Positions 7,288 to 15,240 of a stretch of DNA of 17,679 nucleotides are shown in pieces (positions within the stretch are counted from its first letter, which is position 1; the number at the start of each line of letters is the position of its first letter). Source of the stretch: Verrucomicrobiia bacterium (lineage in GTDB: Bacteria; Verrucomicrobiota; Verrucomicrobiia; JABWAM01); the NCBI GenBank assembly GCA_013360985.1, contig JABWAM010000016.1, forward strand, positions 1 through 17,679, given 5' to 3'. The translations under genes and the position numbers were made by a program. Under the pieces are notes generated by a model. It was not told where the DNA came from. It saw only the letters and a list, made by a program, of their open reading frames with translations, and searched no databases.

Positions 7288-8649
7288 TTAGGCAGGATTC
7301 ACGTCGATTTCTCGACAATCCTCGAATCGTGTAAAATCGGGGAAGAATGTCAATCGAAAACCTCCCACGGGACCATTTCGGTTTTTCGCGACATAAACCT
7401 CGGCGGCCGTCGCTCCCTCCGACCGCATCTCTTCCTTCGACTCTTTTCGCGAGAGGAGACAGACGATGTCCGCATCCTGCTCGATCGCGCCCGATTCGCG
7501 CAAATCCACCAACTGCGGCCCCCCCTCCCGTTTGCCTCCTTCGCGATTGAGCTGCGAGAGGACGATCACCGGGATCTTGAGTTCCATGGCCAGCGACTTG
7601 AGTCCGGCGGAGACCTGGGCGACCTCGCGCTCGCGGCTGTCGTTGCGGCCTCCAAGGCCCGAGGGCTGCACGAGCTGGAGATAGTCCACGAAGAGCGCCT
7701 TGATCCCGTGCTTGGAATGGAGGCGGCGCGCCGAGGAGCGGAGTTGGCTGATGCTGATCATCGGCGCTTCGATGATGTGGATCGGCGCGCCCTCGATGCT
7801 CTTGGCCGCGCGGATGAACTCCCGGAGATGCTCGTCGGACACCTTCTCGTTTTGATAGAAGCTGCGGCTGTTGACGCGCGCCCGCGAGCAGGCGATGCGC
7901 AGGGCGAGCGCCTCCGCCGACATCTCGAGGCTCATGAACCCGATCGGTTCCCCTTGGTCCACCGCGATCCGCTCCGCCACGTTCAGCGCGAGCGCGGTCT
8001 TCCCGATTCCCGGACGCGCGGCAATCACGATCATCTCGCTCTCCCTGAGCCCGAAGGTGAGCGTATTGAGCTCGCGGTAGCCCCAGGAAAGGCCGACCGG
8101 TTTACCTCGAGACCTGGACATCTCCTGCACCTTCTCGATCATCTTTCCGGTGATCTCGAAGAAACTGCGGTCTTGCTTCGCGCTCTGCGAACAGAGAACG
8201 AGAAGATCTTGCGCCACCGCGTCCATCACCTGCTCGACGGCGTCCTGGTGCTCATACGCCATCTGGATGTGGCGCGTCGAAGCCTCGATCACGGAGCGGA
8301 GTTGCTGCTTTTCGCGCAGCAGATCGAGGTAGTAATCCACGTTTTCCGTCGTGAGGAACGCCGTGGCGATCTGGTTCACGCGGAAGATCCCTCCCACCTC
8401 CTCGAGGCGGCCCGCGTCCTGGAGGCGGGAGATGACCGAGCCGGTCTCGACGATCTCCCCCTTGTCGCGCATCGCGACGCAGGTCTCGTAAATGAGGCGA
8501 TGCGCGCGCGTGTAGAAATGCTCGGGCGTCAATCGCGCGACGCAGCGGTCAATGACCCCTTCGGGGTCCGCCAAGATCGCGCTGAGGACGGTCTCCTCGG
8601 CGAGCGTGTTGTGCGGCATCGTCCGCACCGACGTCTCGCTGCTGGCCAT
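7288..8649 (-). CDS. dnaB: Replicative DNA helicase DnaB
   Basis: DnaB is the hexameric 5'-3' helicase that unwinds DNA at the replication fork. The 453-aa product has the N-terminal helical domain (about 12-110, PHNTLAEETVLSAIL at its start), a linker, and a RecA-like motor domain (about 185-450). Walker A is ARPGIGKTA (211-219), Walker B is LFVDYLQL (319-326), and SQLNRE (365-370), LRESGAIEQDAD (383-394) and AKNRNGP (421-427) are typical. There is no intein. GGGAGGG lies about 10 nt before the ATG at 8649. It follows rplI by 21 nt, the widespread rplI-dnaB pairing, and runs into bamA after 10 nt, so all three may share a transcript. Confidence 0.97.
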   Translation of the reverse strand: MASSETSVRTMPHNTLAEETVLSAILADPEGVIDRCVARLTPEHFYTRAHRLIYETCVAMRDKGEIVETGSVISRLQDAGRLEEVGGIFRVNQIATAFLTTENVDYYLDLLREKQQLRSVIEASTRHIQMAYEHQDAVEQVMDAVAQDLLVLCSQSAKQDRSFFEITGKMIEKVQEMSRSRGKPVGLSWGYRELNTLTFGLRESEMIVIAARPGIGKTALALNVAERIAVDQGEPIGFMSLEMSAEALALRIACSRARVNSRSFYQNEKVSDEHLREFIRAAKSIEGAPIHIIEAPMISISQLRSSARRLHSKHGIKALFVDYLQLVQPSGLGGRNDSREREVAQVSAGLKSLAMELKIPVIVLSQLNREGGKREGGPQLVDLRESGAIEQDADIVCLLSRKESKEEMRSEGATAAEVYVAKNRNGPVGGFRLTFFPDFTRFEDCREIDVNPA

Positions 8650-8670
8650 GGCGGAGACCCTCCCGTCGAA

Positions 8671-9213
8671 TCAAGCCTTCTTTTTCTTGCGGACCGGATG
8701 CGCCTTTTCGCTCTTCGCCTTGGGCGCGCGCGCGGCGCTTTCCTCCGCCGCGGGCGCGGGCGCATCCGGACTCGCGACAGTGAGTTTGAAGACCGCGGTC
8801 ACCTGCGGGTGCAAACGGATCGGAATTTCGAAATTGCCGAGCTTCTTGATCGGTTCCTCGAGATGCACCGAGCGGCGGTCCACCTGGAAGCCGCGCTCGG
8901 CCAGGGCGGCGGCGATGTCCGCGGCGCTCACCGAGCCGAAGACCTTTCCGCCTTCGCCGGCCTTGAGTTCCACGGTGCTGCTGAGCTTGCCGATCTTCTT
9001 TCCGAGCTCCTGCGCTTCCTCGATCTCCTTGCGCTCGCGCTCCGCGCGGAGGAGCTTCAAGGCCTCGATGCGGCGCATCGCCCCCGGCGTCGCCGCGATG
9101 GCCATCTGCCGCGGAAGGAGGAAGTTGCGCGCGTAGCCGTCGGCAACGGAGACCTGGTCGCCTTCGGCGCCAAGGTTTTTGACGTTCTTGGTCAGAATGA
9201 GTTGGGTGGGCAT
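8671..9213 (-). CDS. rplI: 50S ribosomal protein L9
   Basis: L9 is a large-subunit protein that binds 23S rRNA near the L1 stalk. The N-terminal signature is complete (LILTKNVKNLGAEGDQVSVADGYARNFLLPR, residues 5-35). A long central helix (about 42-78) and a C-terminal rRNA-binding domain follow. The product is 180 aa compared with about 149 in E. coli; the excess is an Ala/Pro/Lys-rich tail ending in a run of lysines. The frame is open upstream to 9384 but that part is not L9-like, and the ATG at 9213 gives the canonical start. No Shine-Dalgarno is visible. rpsF, ssb and rpsR, often found just upstream, are absent; dnaB follows. Confidence 0.96.
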   Translation of the reverse strand: MPTQLILTKNVKNLGAEGDQVSVADGYARNFLLPRQMAIAATPGAMRRIEALKLLRAERERKEIEEAQELGKKIGKLSSTVELKAGEGGKVFGSVSAADIAAALAERGFQVDRRSVHLEEPIKKLGNFEIPIRLHPQVTAVFKLTVASPDAPAPAAEESAARAPKAKSEKAHPVRKKKKA

Positions 9214-9307
9214 AAACGCGGGAAAAATAGTGGAACCCTGATGCTGACACGGCCGCGCGCGGATGTCCAGTCCGCCGACCATCCTCGAAGAACGCGCGGC
9301 GTTTCCA

Positions 9308-9332
9308 CAACGTTTTGAGTTCAAAAACGTTG
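9308..9332. terminator. AT-rich hairpin between the response regulator and rplI
   Basis: CAACGTTTT and AAAACGTTG are perfect 9-bp arms around a 7-nt loop. On the minus strand it lies about 80 nt beyond the stop of the sigma-54 regulator and about 95 nt before the rplI ATG. A second stem, CGCGAC-loop-GTCGCG (9338-9354), precedes it. Together they could end the upstream transcript, although no T-run follows the AT-rich stem. An operator is the other possibility. Confidence 0.35.
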
Positions 9333-9409
9333 CCTCGCGCGACGAACCGTCGCGGCGCCAGAGGGGGGGGGCGACCCGCGCCAAAGTCTTCCGGAGACAG
9401 GCCGCCTTC

Positions 9410-10897
9410 TCAGATCACCTGGACGCTCCGTTGGATCCCGTAGCGTTCGATCCGTTTCCGCAGCGTCGCGCGCGTCATTCCCAACAGCCGCGCCGCGCGC
9501 GCCTGGTTTCCGCCGCAGCGCGCAAGCGCGCGCGTCACCAGAGCCCGCTCGGCAAAGGCGATGAGCTTGAGCTTCGGATCGCGCGACGCCTCGAGGAAAA
9601 GGGCGTTGAGGGCCGCGTCGAGCGCGCTTCCCGCTTCCGCGCGCGAGGAACCATCCGCCGCGGAGGGCGCGCCGAACTGCAAATCGCCGGCGGAGATGAT
9701 CGCGAGGGATGCGCAGCGCGAGGATCTGCGTGGCGCGCCGAACTGCAAATCGCCGGCGGAGATGATCTCGGTGGGGCACGCGACCGTGGCGCGCTCGATC
9801 ACGTTCTGCAGCTCGCGAACATTTCCCGGCCATGCGTGGGCGGCGAGGCGCTTGAACGCCTCGCGCGACACCGTTTTCAACGGCCTTCCTTCCTCTCGAG
9901 CGCGCCGCGCGAGAAAGTCTTCCACCAGCAGCGGGAGGTCTTCGAGGCGCTCGCGCAAAGGCGGGAGGTGAATGCGCACCACATTGAGACGGTAATAAAG
10001 GTCCTGGCGGAATCGTTTCTCGGCAACCGCCTTTTCCAGGTCGGCATGCGTCGCGGCGAGGATGCGGACCTCCGCGCGCACCGTCTCCCTCCCGCCGATC
10101 CGCGTCAATTCGCCCTCCTGCAGGACGCGAAGCAGCTTCGCCTGCGTCGCAAGCGGCATGTCGCCGATCTCATCGAGGAAGATCGTGCCGCCGCGGCATT
10201 GCTCGAACTTCCCGATCCGCCGCTCGACGGCCCCCGTGAATGCGCCGCGTTCATGCCCGAAGAGCTCGCTCTCGATCAGTCCCTCGGGGATCGCCGCGCA
10301 GTTGATCGCGAGAAAGGGCTTCTTCGCCCGAACGCCGTGTTGCACGATGGCGCGGGCGACAAGCTCCTTGCCCGTCCCCGTTTCGCCCGTGATCATCACC
10401 GGCGCGTCGCTCCCCGACACCTGGCCAATCCGTTTATAGACCTCCTGCATCGCGCGGGTCTTTCCGACGATGCTCTCGTCGTGCTCCTCCTTTCGCGAAA
10501 GCGGAGGATACGAGACCTTCCCGCGCATCGCGCGGGAAGCCCGCAGCGCGGAGGCGATCACTTCTCGCATCCGCTCGGCGTCGAACGGCTTGACGAGATA
10601 ATCGAATGCGCCCTCCCGCATGGCCTCGATGGCCGTCTGCGTCGTGCCGTGCGCGGTCATCATTACCACGGGGAGGTGCGGATGCTCCCGTCGCAGCCCG
10701 CGCAAGACCTCAAGCCCATCCATCCCCGCCCCGAGGCGCACGTCAAGGAGCACCGCATCGGGCGCCCTTTTCACGGCGGCGTCTATCCCCTCCTCTCCGC
10801 TCGCGGCAAAGGCCATCTCCCATCCGTCGCCCGAAAAGAGGCGCTCCAGCGAGTAACGCACGTCGGGATCGTCGTCAATGATGAGAAGGCGGCTCAT
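9410..10897 (-). CDS. NtrC-family sigma-54 response regulator
   Basis: The 495-aa product has the full three-part layout. The receiver (1-120) has Asp8-10, phosphoacceptor Asp52, Thr81 and Lys103. The AAA+ activator domain (about 142-372) has Walker A GETGTGKE (171-178), the sigma-54-contacting GAFTGA loop (218-223) and Walker B TIFLDEIGD (238-246). A Fis-type helix-turn-helix (about 450-488) follows. It should therefore hydrolyse ATP to open RNA polymerase-sigma-54 promoters when phosphorylated. No histidine kinase is in the window, so it is an orphan here and its targets are unknown. A 22-residue in-frame duplication/insertion lies in the AAA-HTH linker (IISAGDLQFGAP appears twice). It starts 62 nt after truA; GGGGAG lies about 14 nt before the ATG. 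Confidence 0.93.
   Translation of the reverse strand: MSRLLIIDDDPDVRYSLERLFSGDGWEMAFAASGEEGIDAAVKRAPDAVLLDVRLGAGMDGLEVLRGLRREHPHLPVVMMTAHGTTQTAIEAMREGAFDYLVKPFDAERMREVIASALRASRAMRGKVSYPPLSRKEEHDESIVGKTRAMQEVYKRIGQVSGSDAPVMITGETGTGKELVARAIVQHGVRAKKPFLAINCAAIPEGLIESELFGHERGAFTGAVERRIGKFEQCRGGTIFLDEIGDMPLATQAKLLRVLQEGELTRIGGRETVRAEVRILAATHADLEKAVAEKRFRQDLYYRLNVVRIHLPPLRERLEDLPLLVEDFLARRAREEGRPLKTVSREAFKRLAAHAWPGNVRELQNVIERATVACPTEIISAGDLQFGAPRRSSRCASLAIISAGDLQFGAPSAADGSSRAEAGSALDAALNALFLEASRDPKLKLIAFAERALVTRALARCGGNQARAARLLGMTRATLRKRIERYGIQRSVQVI
9666..9767. repeat. Perfect 36-bp direct repeat within the regulator gene
   Basis: Positions 9666-9701 and 9732-9767 are identical over 36 bp and separated by 30 bp, giving a 66-bp period, or 22 codons. 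Both encode IISAGDLQFGAP. The reading frame is kept. Perfect identity, including third positions, points to a recent event. Confidence 0.9.
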
Positions 10898-10959
10898 CGC
10901 GAGCGAAACTCCCCTTGCCCGTCGTCGGAGTCAACCGCCATCTTTTCACGAGAAACGGC

Positions 10960-11700
10960 TCATCGGTAGCCAACGCGCGCCAAGCAAAGCCCGTGCGCGG
11001 GCGCCGTCTTGCCCGCGCGCCGACGATCCCTCGCCGCGAGCATCGCGGCCACCGACGAAGCCTCTCGCCGTCCCCCGCCGACTTCGACGAGCGTGCCGAC
11101 CATCGTGCGCACCATCTTGTAAAGAAAGCCGTCGCCCTCGACCTCGACGAGCACCTCGTCGCCTCTGCGTCGGACCCGGCAGAGGCGCACCGTGCGGACC
11201 ATCGAGGCCCGCGCGTAGCCGGGGTTCGTCGCTACCGCGGAGAAGTCGTGTCGTCCAACGAACGCTTCGGCCGCCGCGCGCATCGCGGCCAGATCAAGCG
11301 CATGCGGCACATGCCAGCAGACGCCCCTCCGCAGCGGGTCGGCCACCGGCGCGTTCTGGATCCGGTAGCGATAGAGCTTCCGCTTCGCGGAGAAGCGCGC
11401 GTGGAACCCCGGCGGCGCGCGGCGCGCTTCGAGGACGCGGATGTCGCTCGGGAGCAGCGCGTTCAACGCGCGCCGCAGATCGGCGGCTGCGAGGCGCGGA
11501 TGCGCCCAATCGAGGCTCGCCGTCATTCCCGTCGCGTGAACGCCTCGATCCGTCCGACTCGCCCCTTCGACGGCGACGCGGCGACCCGCGATTTTCTCGA
11601 GGGCCTCCTCGATCCGTTCCTGCACGCCGACCCCGGTGGCGACGCGTTGCCAACCCGCGTAACCGCTTCCGTCGTAAGCGATGAGCAGGCGCAGCCGCAT
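10960..11700 (-). CDS. truA: tRNA pseudouridine(38-40) synthase TruA
   Basis: TruA converts uridines 38-40 in the tRNA anticodon stem-loop to pseudouridine. The 246-aa product opens with the family start (LLIAYDGSGYAGWQ, residues 5-18). The catalytic Asp51 is in ASRTDRGVHA; the usual residue after that Asp is Ala, here Arg. It also has the conserved GFHARFSAKRKLYRYRI and GDGFLYKMVRTMVGTL blocks. Length is near the family norm of about 250-270. The frame is open upstream to 11757, but those 19 codons lack TruA similarity, and the ATG at 11700 places YDGSGYAGWQ correctly; GGGAG lies upstream. It lies 211 nt after purL and 62 nt before the response regulator. The dispersed 68-bp element ends 50 nt before its start. 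Confidence 0.95.
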   Translation of the reverse strand: MRLRLLIAYDGSGYAGWQRVATGVGVQERIEEALEKIAGRRVAVEGASRTDRGVHATGMTASLDWAHPRLAAADLRRALNALLPSDIRVLEARRAPPGFHARFSAKRKLYRYRIQNAPVADPLRRGVCWHVPHALDLAAMRAAAEAFVGRHDFSAVATNPGYARASMVRTVRLCRVRRRGDEVLVEVEGDGFLYKMVRTMVGTLVEVGGGRREASSVAAMLAARDRRRAGKTAPAHGLCLARVGYR

Positions 11701-11750
11701 CCCGCCATTCTCCCGCAAATCCGCGCGTGAATCCAGACGCAGAAAGGCCA

Positions 11751-11818
11751 CCCCCAATCCCTGCGTCAGGCGTCGGGAAACCCATCCTCGTTCGAGAAAT
11801 GGGTAATGCCCTCACCAC
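11751..11818 (-). repeat. Dispersed 68-bp element, copy 2
   Basis: Read on the minus strand this matches 29-96 at 53 of 68 positions with no gap. It lies between purL and truA, ends exactly 50 nt before the truA ATG and points the same way as truA. CTCG-AA-CGAG and CCTGACGCAGG (stem CCTG/CAGG) can form small hairpins. The 50 nt that follow the two copies do not align better than chance except for the Shine-Dalgarno-like GG-rich end. Confidence 0.6.
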
Positions 11819-11911
11819 GTTTGGCGCGGATGGCGCCGCCGCGACCTCCATCTCTCCCGCCAACGCGACCGCGAGAGGATCACCTGCTGAATGGGTTTTG
11901 GGGACCGACCT

Positions 11912-14227
11912 TCACTCCCCGAGACTCCGGGCGAGCGCGTTGCGCCACACGTCGCGCAGCGCGGAGACGGGACGGCGGATCACTTCCTTTCCGCCGAAGA
12001 GGATGCGAAGGTCGCCTCCGCCCGTCTCGCCGATCGGTGAACAGGGCGCGCCGTGCGCGGCGCAGAGTTTTGCGAAGGCTTCGGCCTGCGCTTCGGATGT
12101 CGAGACGACGATCCTGGACGACGCCTCGTTGAAGAGGAGATCGTCGGCGCGCGCGTCGCCTTCGAGACGGAATGTCCCGCCCACGAGGTTTTCCCCCGAG
12201 ACGCAGCTCTCGGCGAGGGCGACGGCAAGGCCGCCCTCGCTGCAGTCGTGCGCGCTGCGCGCCATCCCCGCGCGAATCGCGGCGAGCACGGCGTCCTGCA
12301 CCCGTTTCTCCGCTTCGAGGGAGAAGGCGGGAAGCGGCCCGACCTTTTTCGCGAGCTTCCGCACGGCGTACAGGCTGCCGCCGAGGCCGCCGCCGAAGTC
12401 GCCGACGAGAAAGACTTTGTCGCCCGCGGCCTTGAACCACTGAGTCGTGATTTGCGCCGCCTCCTCGATGAGGCCCACGGCGCAATAGACCGGCGTCGGA
12501 TCGATCGCGCCATCGGGCGATTCGTTGTAGAGGCTCACGTTGCCCCCCGTGATCGGCGTGCCGAAGAAGCGGCAGGCTTCCGCCATCCCTTCGACGCACT
12601 CGCGCAACCGCCAGAAATTCTCCGGCTTATGCGGATTGCCGAAGTTGAGGTTGTCCGTCGCCGCGAGCGGACGCGCGCCCGAACAGACGAGGTTGCGGCA
12701 GGTTTCAGCCACGGCCATCATCGCGCCCTGCCGCGGCTGAATGCGGCAGTGGATCCCGTTGCAATCGGCGGCGATCGCGAGGTATTTCGTCGGAGAAACC
12801 CGGGATGGATCGCCCGCGACGGGAGAGGACGCGCCGAAGCCGGGGACAAGCTCGTCGAGGATCAGGCGAACAACCGCCGCGTCGGATCCCGGCAGGACGC
12901 ACGTCCCCGCGCGCACCTGGTGATCGTACTGGCGCCAAACCCAGTTCTTGGAAGCGATCGTCGGATGCGCGAGGAGCTGTTCCAGTTCCGCGGCGAGGTC
13001 TTTCGGCGCAGGAAGATCGTCCTGCCGCAGTTCGGGCGCCGGCTCGGGCGCCTTTGCCTCGCGCGCGTACAGCGGCGCATCGTCCGCGAGTTGGCGCGCC
13101 GGGATCTCGGCAACGATCGCGCCGCCCTTTTTCACCCGCATGAAACCGTCGGAGGTCACCTCGCCGATGCGCGCGGCGTGAAGATCCCATTTCTCGAAGA
13201 TGGCTTCCACCTCCGGTTCGCGTCCCTTGCGCGCAATGATCAACATCCGCTCCTGCGACTCGGAGAGCATCGTCTCGTAAGCGGTCATCCCCGTTTCGCG
13301 CTGCGGGACGCGATCGAGCTCGATCTCGATCCCCGAACGGCCGCGGCTCGCGGTTTCGCACGTCGAACAGGTGAGCCCCGCGGCGCCCATGTCCTGCACC
13401 CCGACCACGGCGTCGGGATGCGCGAAGAGTTCCAGGCAGGCTTCGAGGAGGAGTTTTTCCATAAAGGGATCCCCCACCTGCACGGCGGGCCGGTCCTCCT
13501 TCGATTCCTCGGTGAGCTCGCGTGACGCGAAAGCCGCCCCCGCAAGGCCGTCGCGCCCCGTGGCGGCGCCGACATAATAGACGGGATTACCGGCGCCCGT
13601 GGCCTTCCCCTTGCGGATCTGATCGTGGCGCAGGACACCGAGGCAGACGACGTTCACGAGCGGGTTGCCGTTGTAGCTGGCGTCGAAAGCGATTTCACCG
13701 CCGACCGTCGGCAGACCGATGCAATTCCCGTAGTGCGCGATACCGGCGACCACGCCCGCGAGCAGACGGCGGTTGCGTCGAGCGAGCGCCTCGGTCGTCC
13801 CGTCGGCGCCCGCCGCGAGCGGGCCGAAGCGCAGCGAGTTCAGACAAAGCACGGGACGCGCGCCCATGGTGAAGATGTCGCGGATGATCCCGCCAACGCC
13901 CGTAGCGGCGCCCTGGAAAGGCTCGACGGCGCTCGGGTGATTGTGGCTCTCGATCTTGAAGGCGATCGCCCAACCGTCTCCGATATCCACGACGCCGGCG
14001 TTTTCCTCGCCGGCCTTCACGAGAATGCCCGGACCGCTCGTAGGGAACTTCTTCAGCTCGAGCCGGGAGTTTTTGTAGGAACAATGCTCGCTCCACATCA
14101 CCGAAAAGATTCCCAGCTCGGTGAAGGTCGGATCCCGTCGGAGAATTCCGCGGAGGCGCGCGTATTCTTCGGGAGTGATCCCATGGTTGGCGATGAGTTC
14201 GGGCGTAATCGCGGGGTCGCGCGGCAT
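11912..14227 (-). CDS. purL: Phosphoribosylformylglycinamidine synthase subunit PurL
   Basis: PurL performs the ATP-dependent amidation of FGAR to FGAM, the fourth step of purine synthesis. At 771 aa it is the small type, without the glutaminase domain, and should work with separate PurQ and PurS, neither in this window. Key blocks are visible: FSVMWSEHCSYKNSR (41-55), KIESHNHPSA (91-100) and GAATGVGGIIRDIFTMGARP (106-125), plus the second half of the pseudo-dimer (DNLNFGNPHKPE, ITGGNVSLYNES, HDCSEGGLAVALAES). The frame is open upstream to 14875, but that part overlaps the glycosyltransferase and lacks similarity. The ATG at 14227 starts the conserved N-terminus and has no clear Shine-Dalgarno. 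It follows the glycosyltransferase by 89 nt. Confidence 0.97.
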   Translation of the reverse strand: MPRDPAITPELIANHGITPEEYARLRGILRRDPTFTELGIFSVMWSEHCSYKNSRLELKKFPTSGPGILVKAGEENAGVVDIGDGWAIAFKIESHNHPSAVEPFQGAATGVGGIIRDIFTMGARPVLCLNSLRFGPLAAGADGTTEALARRNRRLLAGVVAGIAHYGNCIGLPTVGGEIAFDASYNGNPLVNVVCLGVLRHDQIRKGKATGAGNPVYYVGAATGRDGLAGAAFASRELTEESKEDRPAVQVGDPFMEKLLLEACLELFAHPDAVVGVQDMGAAGLTCSTCETASRGRSGIEIELDRVPQRETGMTAYETMLSESQERMLIIARKGREPEVEAIFEKWDLHAARIGEVTSDGFMRVKKGGAIVAEIPARQLADDAPLYAREAKAPEPAPELRQDDLPAPKDLAAELEQLLAHPTIASKNWVWRQYDHQVRAGTCVLPGSDAAVVRLILDELVPGFGASSPVAGDPSRVSPTKYLAIAADCNGIHCRIQPRQGAMMAVAETCRNLVCSGARPLAATDNLNFGNPHKPENFWRLRECVEGMAEACRFFGTPITGGNVSLYNESPDGAIDPTPVYCAVGLIEEAAQITTQWFKAAGDKVFLVGDFGGGLGGSLYAVRKLAKKVGPLPAFSLEAEKRVQDAVLAAIRAGMARSAHDCSEGGLAVALAESCVSGENLVGGTFRLEGDARADDLLFNEASSRIVVSTSEAQAEAFAKLCAAHGAPCSPIGETGGGDLRILFGGKEVIRRPVSALRDVWRNALARSLGE

Positions 14228-14275
14228 GGAGACACGATAGGGAAACGCCTTCGCGCGCGCCAAGACAAATGGCGC

Positions 14276-14290
14276 GAGGCGCGGCGCCTC
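14276..14290 (-). terminator. GC palindrome after the glycosyltransferase
   Basis: GAGGCGC and GCGCCTC are perfect 7-bp arms around one base, 26 nt beyond the stop of the glycosyltransferase and 48 nt before the purL ATG. A looser run with several T's (ATTTGTCTT) follows on the minus strand. This is a tentative terminator. Confidence 0.3.
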
Positions 14291-14316
14291 CGTTCCGTCG
14301 GGGGCGCGCCGAGGTT

Positions 14317-15180
14317 TCAATGGCCGGTCAGCCGCGGCGGCGCCGCCCGGGAAGCTCCCGCTCGAATCGTGGCGAGCGCCAGGCCTGCGCCACCAGCCAG
14401 AAATTGGACGCCCTTCATCGTCGCGAGGCCCAGGGCGAGGAGCGGATGGCGAATCAGCTTGCGCCAATTGCGGAAGTAGGCGGGCTTCAAGAAGACGAAG
14501 CGCATGAAGTTGCTTTTCGGGGCTTCGCGCAGGACGCGACGAGCGCATGTCCCATAATAGAATTTCTTCCGGACAACCCTCCAGAACCGGGTGTCTTCGT
14601 AATGAGTGATCATCGCGCGGCTGCGCCCGATCCGCGCGCCGGCGGCGACCAGGCGATCGTGGAGTTCGAAGTCCTCTCCCGCAATGAGATCGGCGCGGTA
14701 TCCGCCCACTTTGCGGTAGACCTCCGCGCGGAGGAAGCGGTTTGCCGCTTCCATCCACGGGTCCTCCCAATAGCATTCCTTCTCCAACTTCTGGCAGGAC
14801 GCCCAATAGCCCGTTCCTCCGCCGCGTTCGGGGAGGATCACCGCGTCGAACCCCCGCCGTCCGAGCGCGACGCATTCTTCGATGAGCGTCGCGTCGAGCT
14901 CCATGTCGGCGTCGAAAAACATCAGGTATTCCCCCCGCGAGCGCGCCGCGCCGGCGGTGCGTTGCGCGTGGCGTTCCGGCCCGATCTGGAACGCCGTCGC
15001 GCGCGCCGCGGCCTCCTCGAACGTTCCGTCGCTCGAGAAGTTGTCCACCACGATCGTTTCGACATCGCGAAAGGTTTGTCGCGCAATCGAGTCGAGCAAC
15101 CGCGCGAGCTCGCTCCGGCAGTTGCGCGTCGGGATGACGATGCTGACCTGGGGGAGTGGGTCGGATGAGTCGCGTTTCAT
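14317..15180 (-). CDS. Family 2 (GT-A) glycosyltransferase
   Basis: The 287-aa product is a GT-A fold transferase using a nucleotide-sugar donor. The N-terminal block QVSIVIPTRNCRSELARLLDSI (11-32), VVDNFSSDGT (44-53), the metal-binding DAD at 90-92 (LMFFDADME) and the acceptor-side AGEDFELHDR (167-176, putative base Asp170) all fit family GT2. The C-terminal region (about 245-272) is hydrophobic and may dip into the membrane. Acceptor and sugar cannot be read from the sequence. Neighbours are a Gfo/Idh/MocA oxidoreductase upstream, which could make a modified sugar for it, and purL downstream, probably unrelated. No Shine-Dalgarno is visible before the ATG at 15180. Confidence 0.88.
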   Translation of the reverse strand: MKRDSSDPLPQVSIVIPTRNCRSELARLLDSIARQTFRDVETIVVDNFSSDGTFEEAAARATAFQIGPERHAQRTAGAARSRGEYLMFFDADMELDATLIEECVALGRRGFDAVILPERGGGTGYWASCQKLEKECYWEDPWMEAANRFLRAEVYRKVGGYRADLIAGEDFELHDRLVAAGARIGRSRAMITHYEDTRFWRVVRKKFYYGTCARRVLREAPKSNFMRFVFLKPAYFRNWRKLIRHPLLALGLATMKGVQFLAGGAGLALATIRAGASRAAPPRLTGH

Positions 15181-15240
15181 GGCGGACGCGCAGAGATCAA
15201 ACCCGGCATTTCAGCGCGCATCCGATCTCGCGATGAGCCG

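Noticed and set aside
9363..9371. Run of nine G residues as a phase-variation tract
   Set aside because: It lies in the gap after the regulator gene, outside any coding frame and about 150 nt from the rplI start, so there is no evidence it switches a gene.
5049..10969. Long plus-strand open frames (about 5049-7334, 7018-9318, 9263-10969), up to 766 codons
   Set aside because: They lie opposite bamA, dnaB, rplI and the sigma-54 regulator, which have full family signatures. The predicted proteins are rich in Arg, His, Leu and Asp with no recognisable domain, typical of antisense frames in GC-rich DNA.
11727..13525. Plus-strand open frames opposite purL (for example 12053-13525)
   Set aside because: They are antisense to the conserved PurL coding sequence and have low-complexity composition.
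14228..14875. N-terminal extension of purL by 216 codons
   Set aside because: It overlaps the glycosyltransferase in another frame and lacks PurL similarity; the conserved N-terminus starts at the ATG at 14227.
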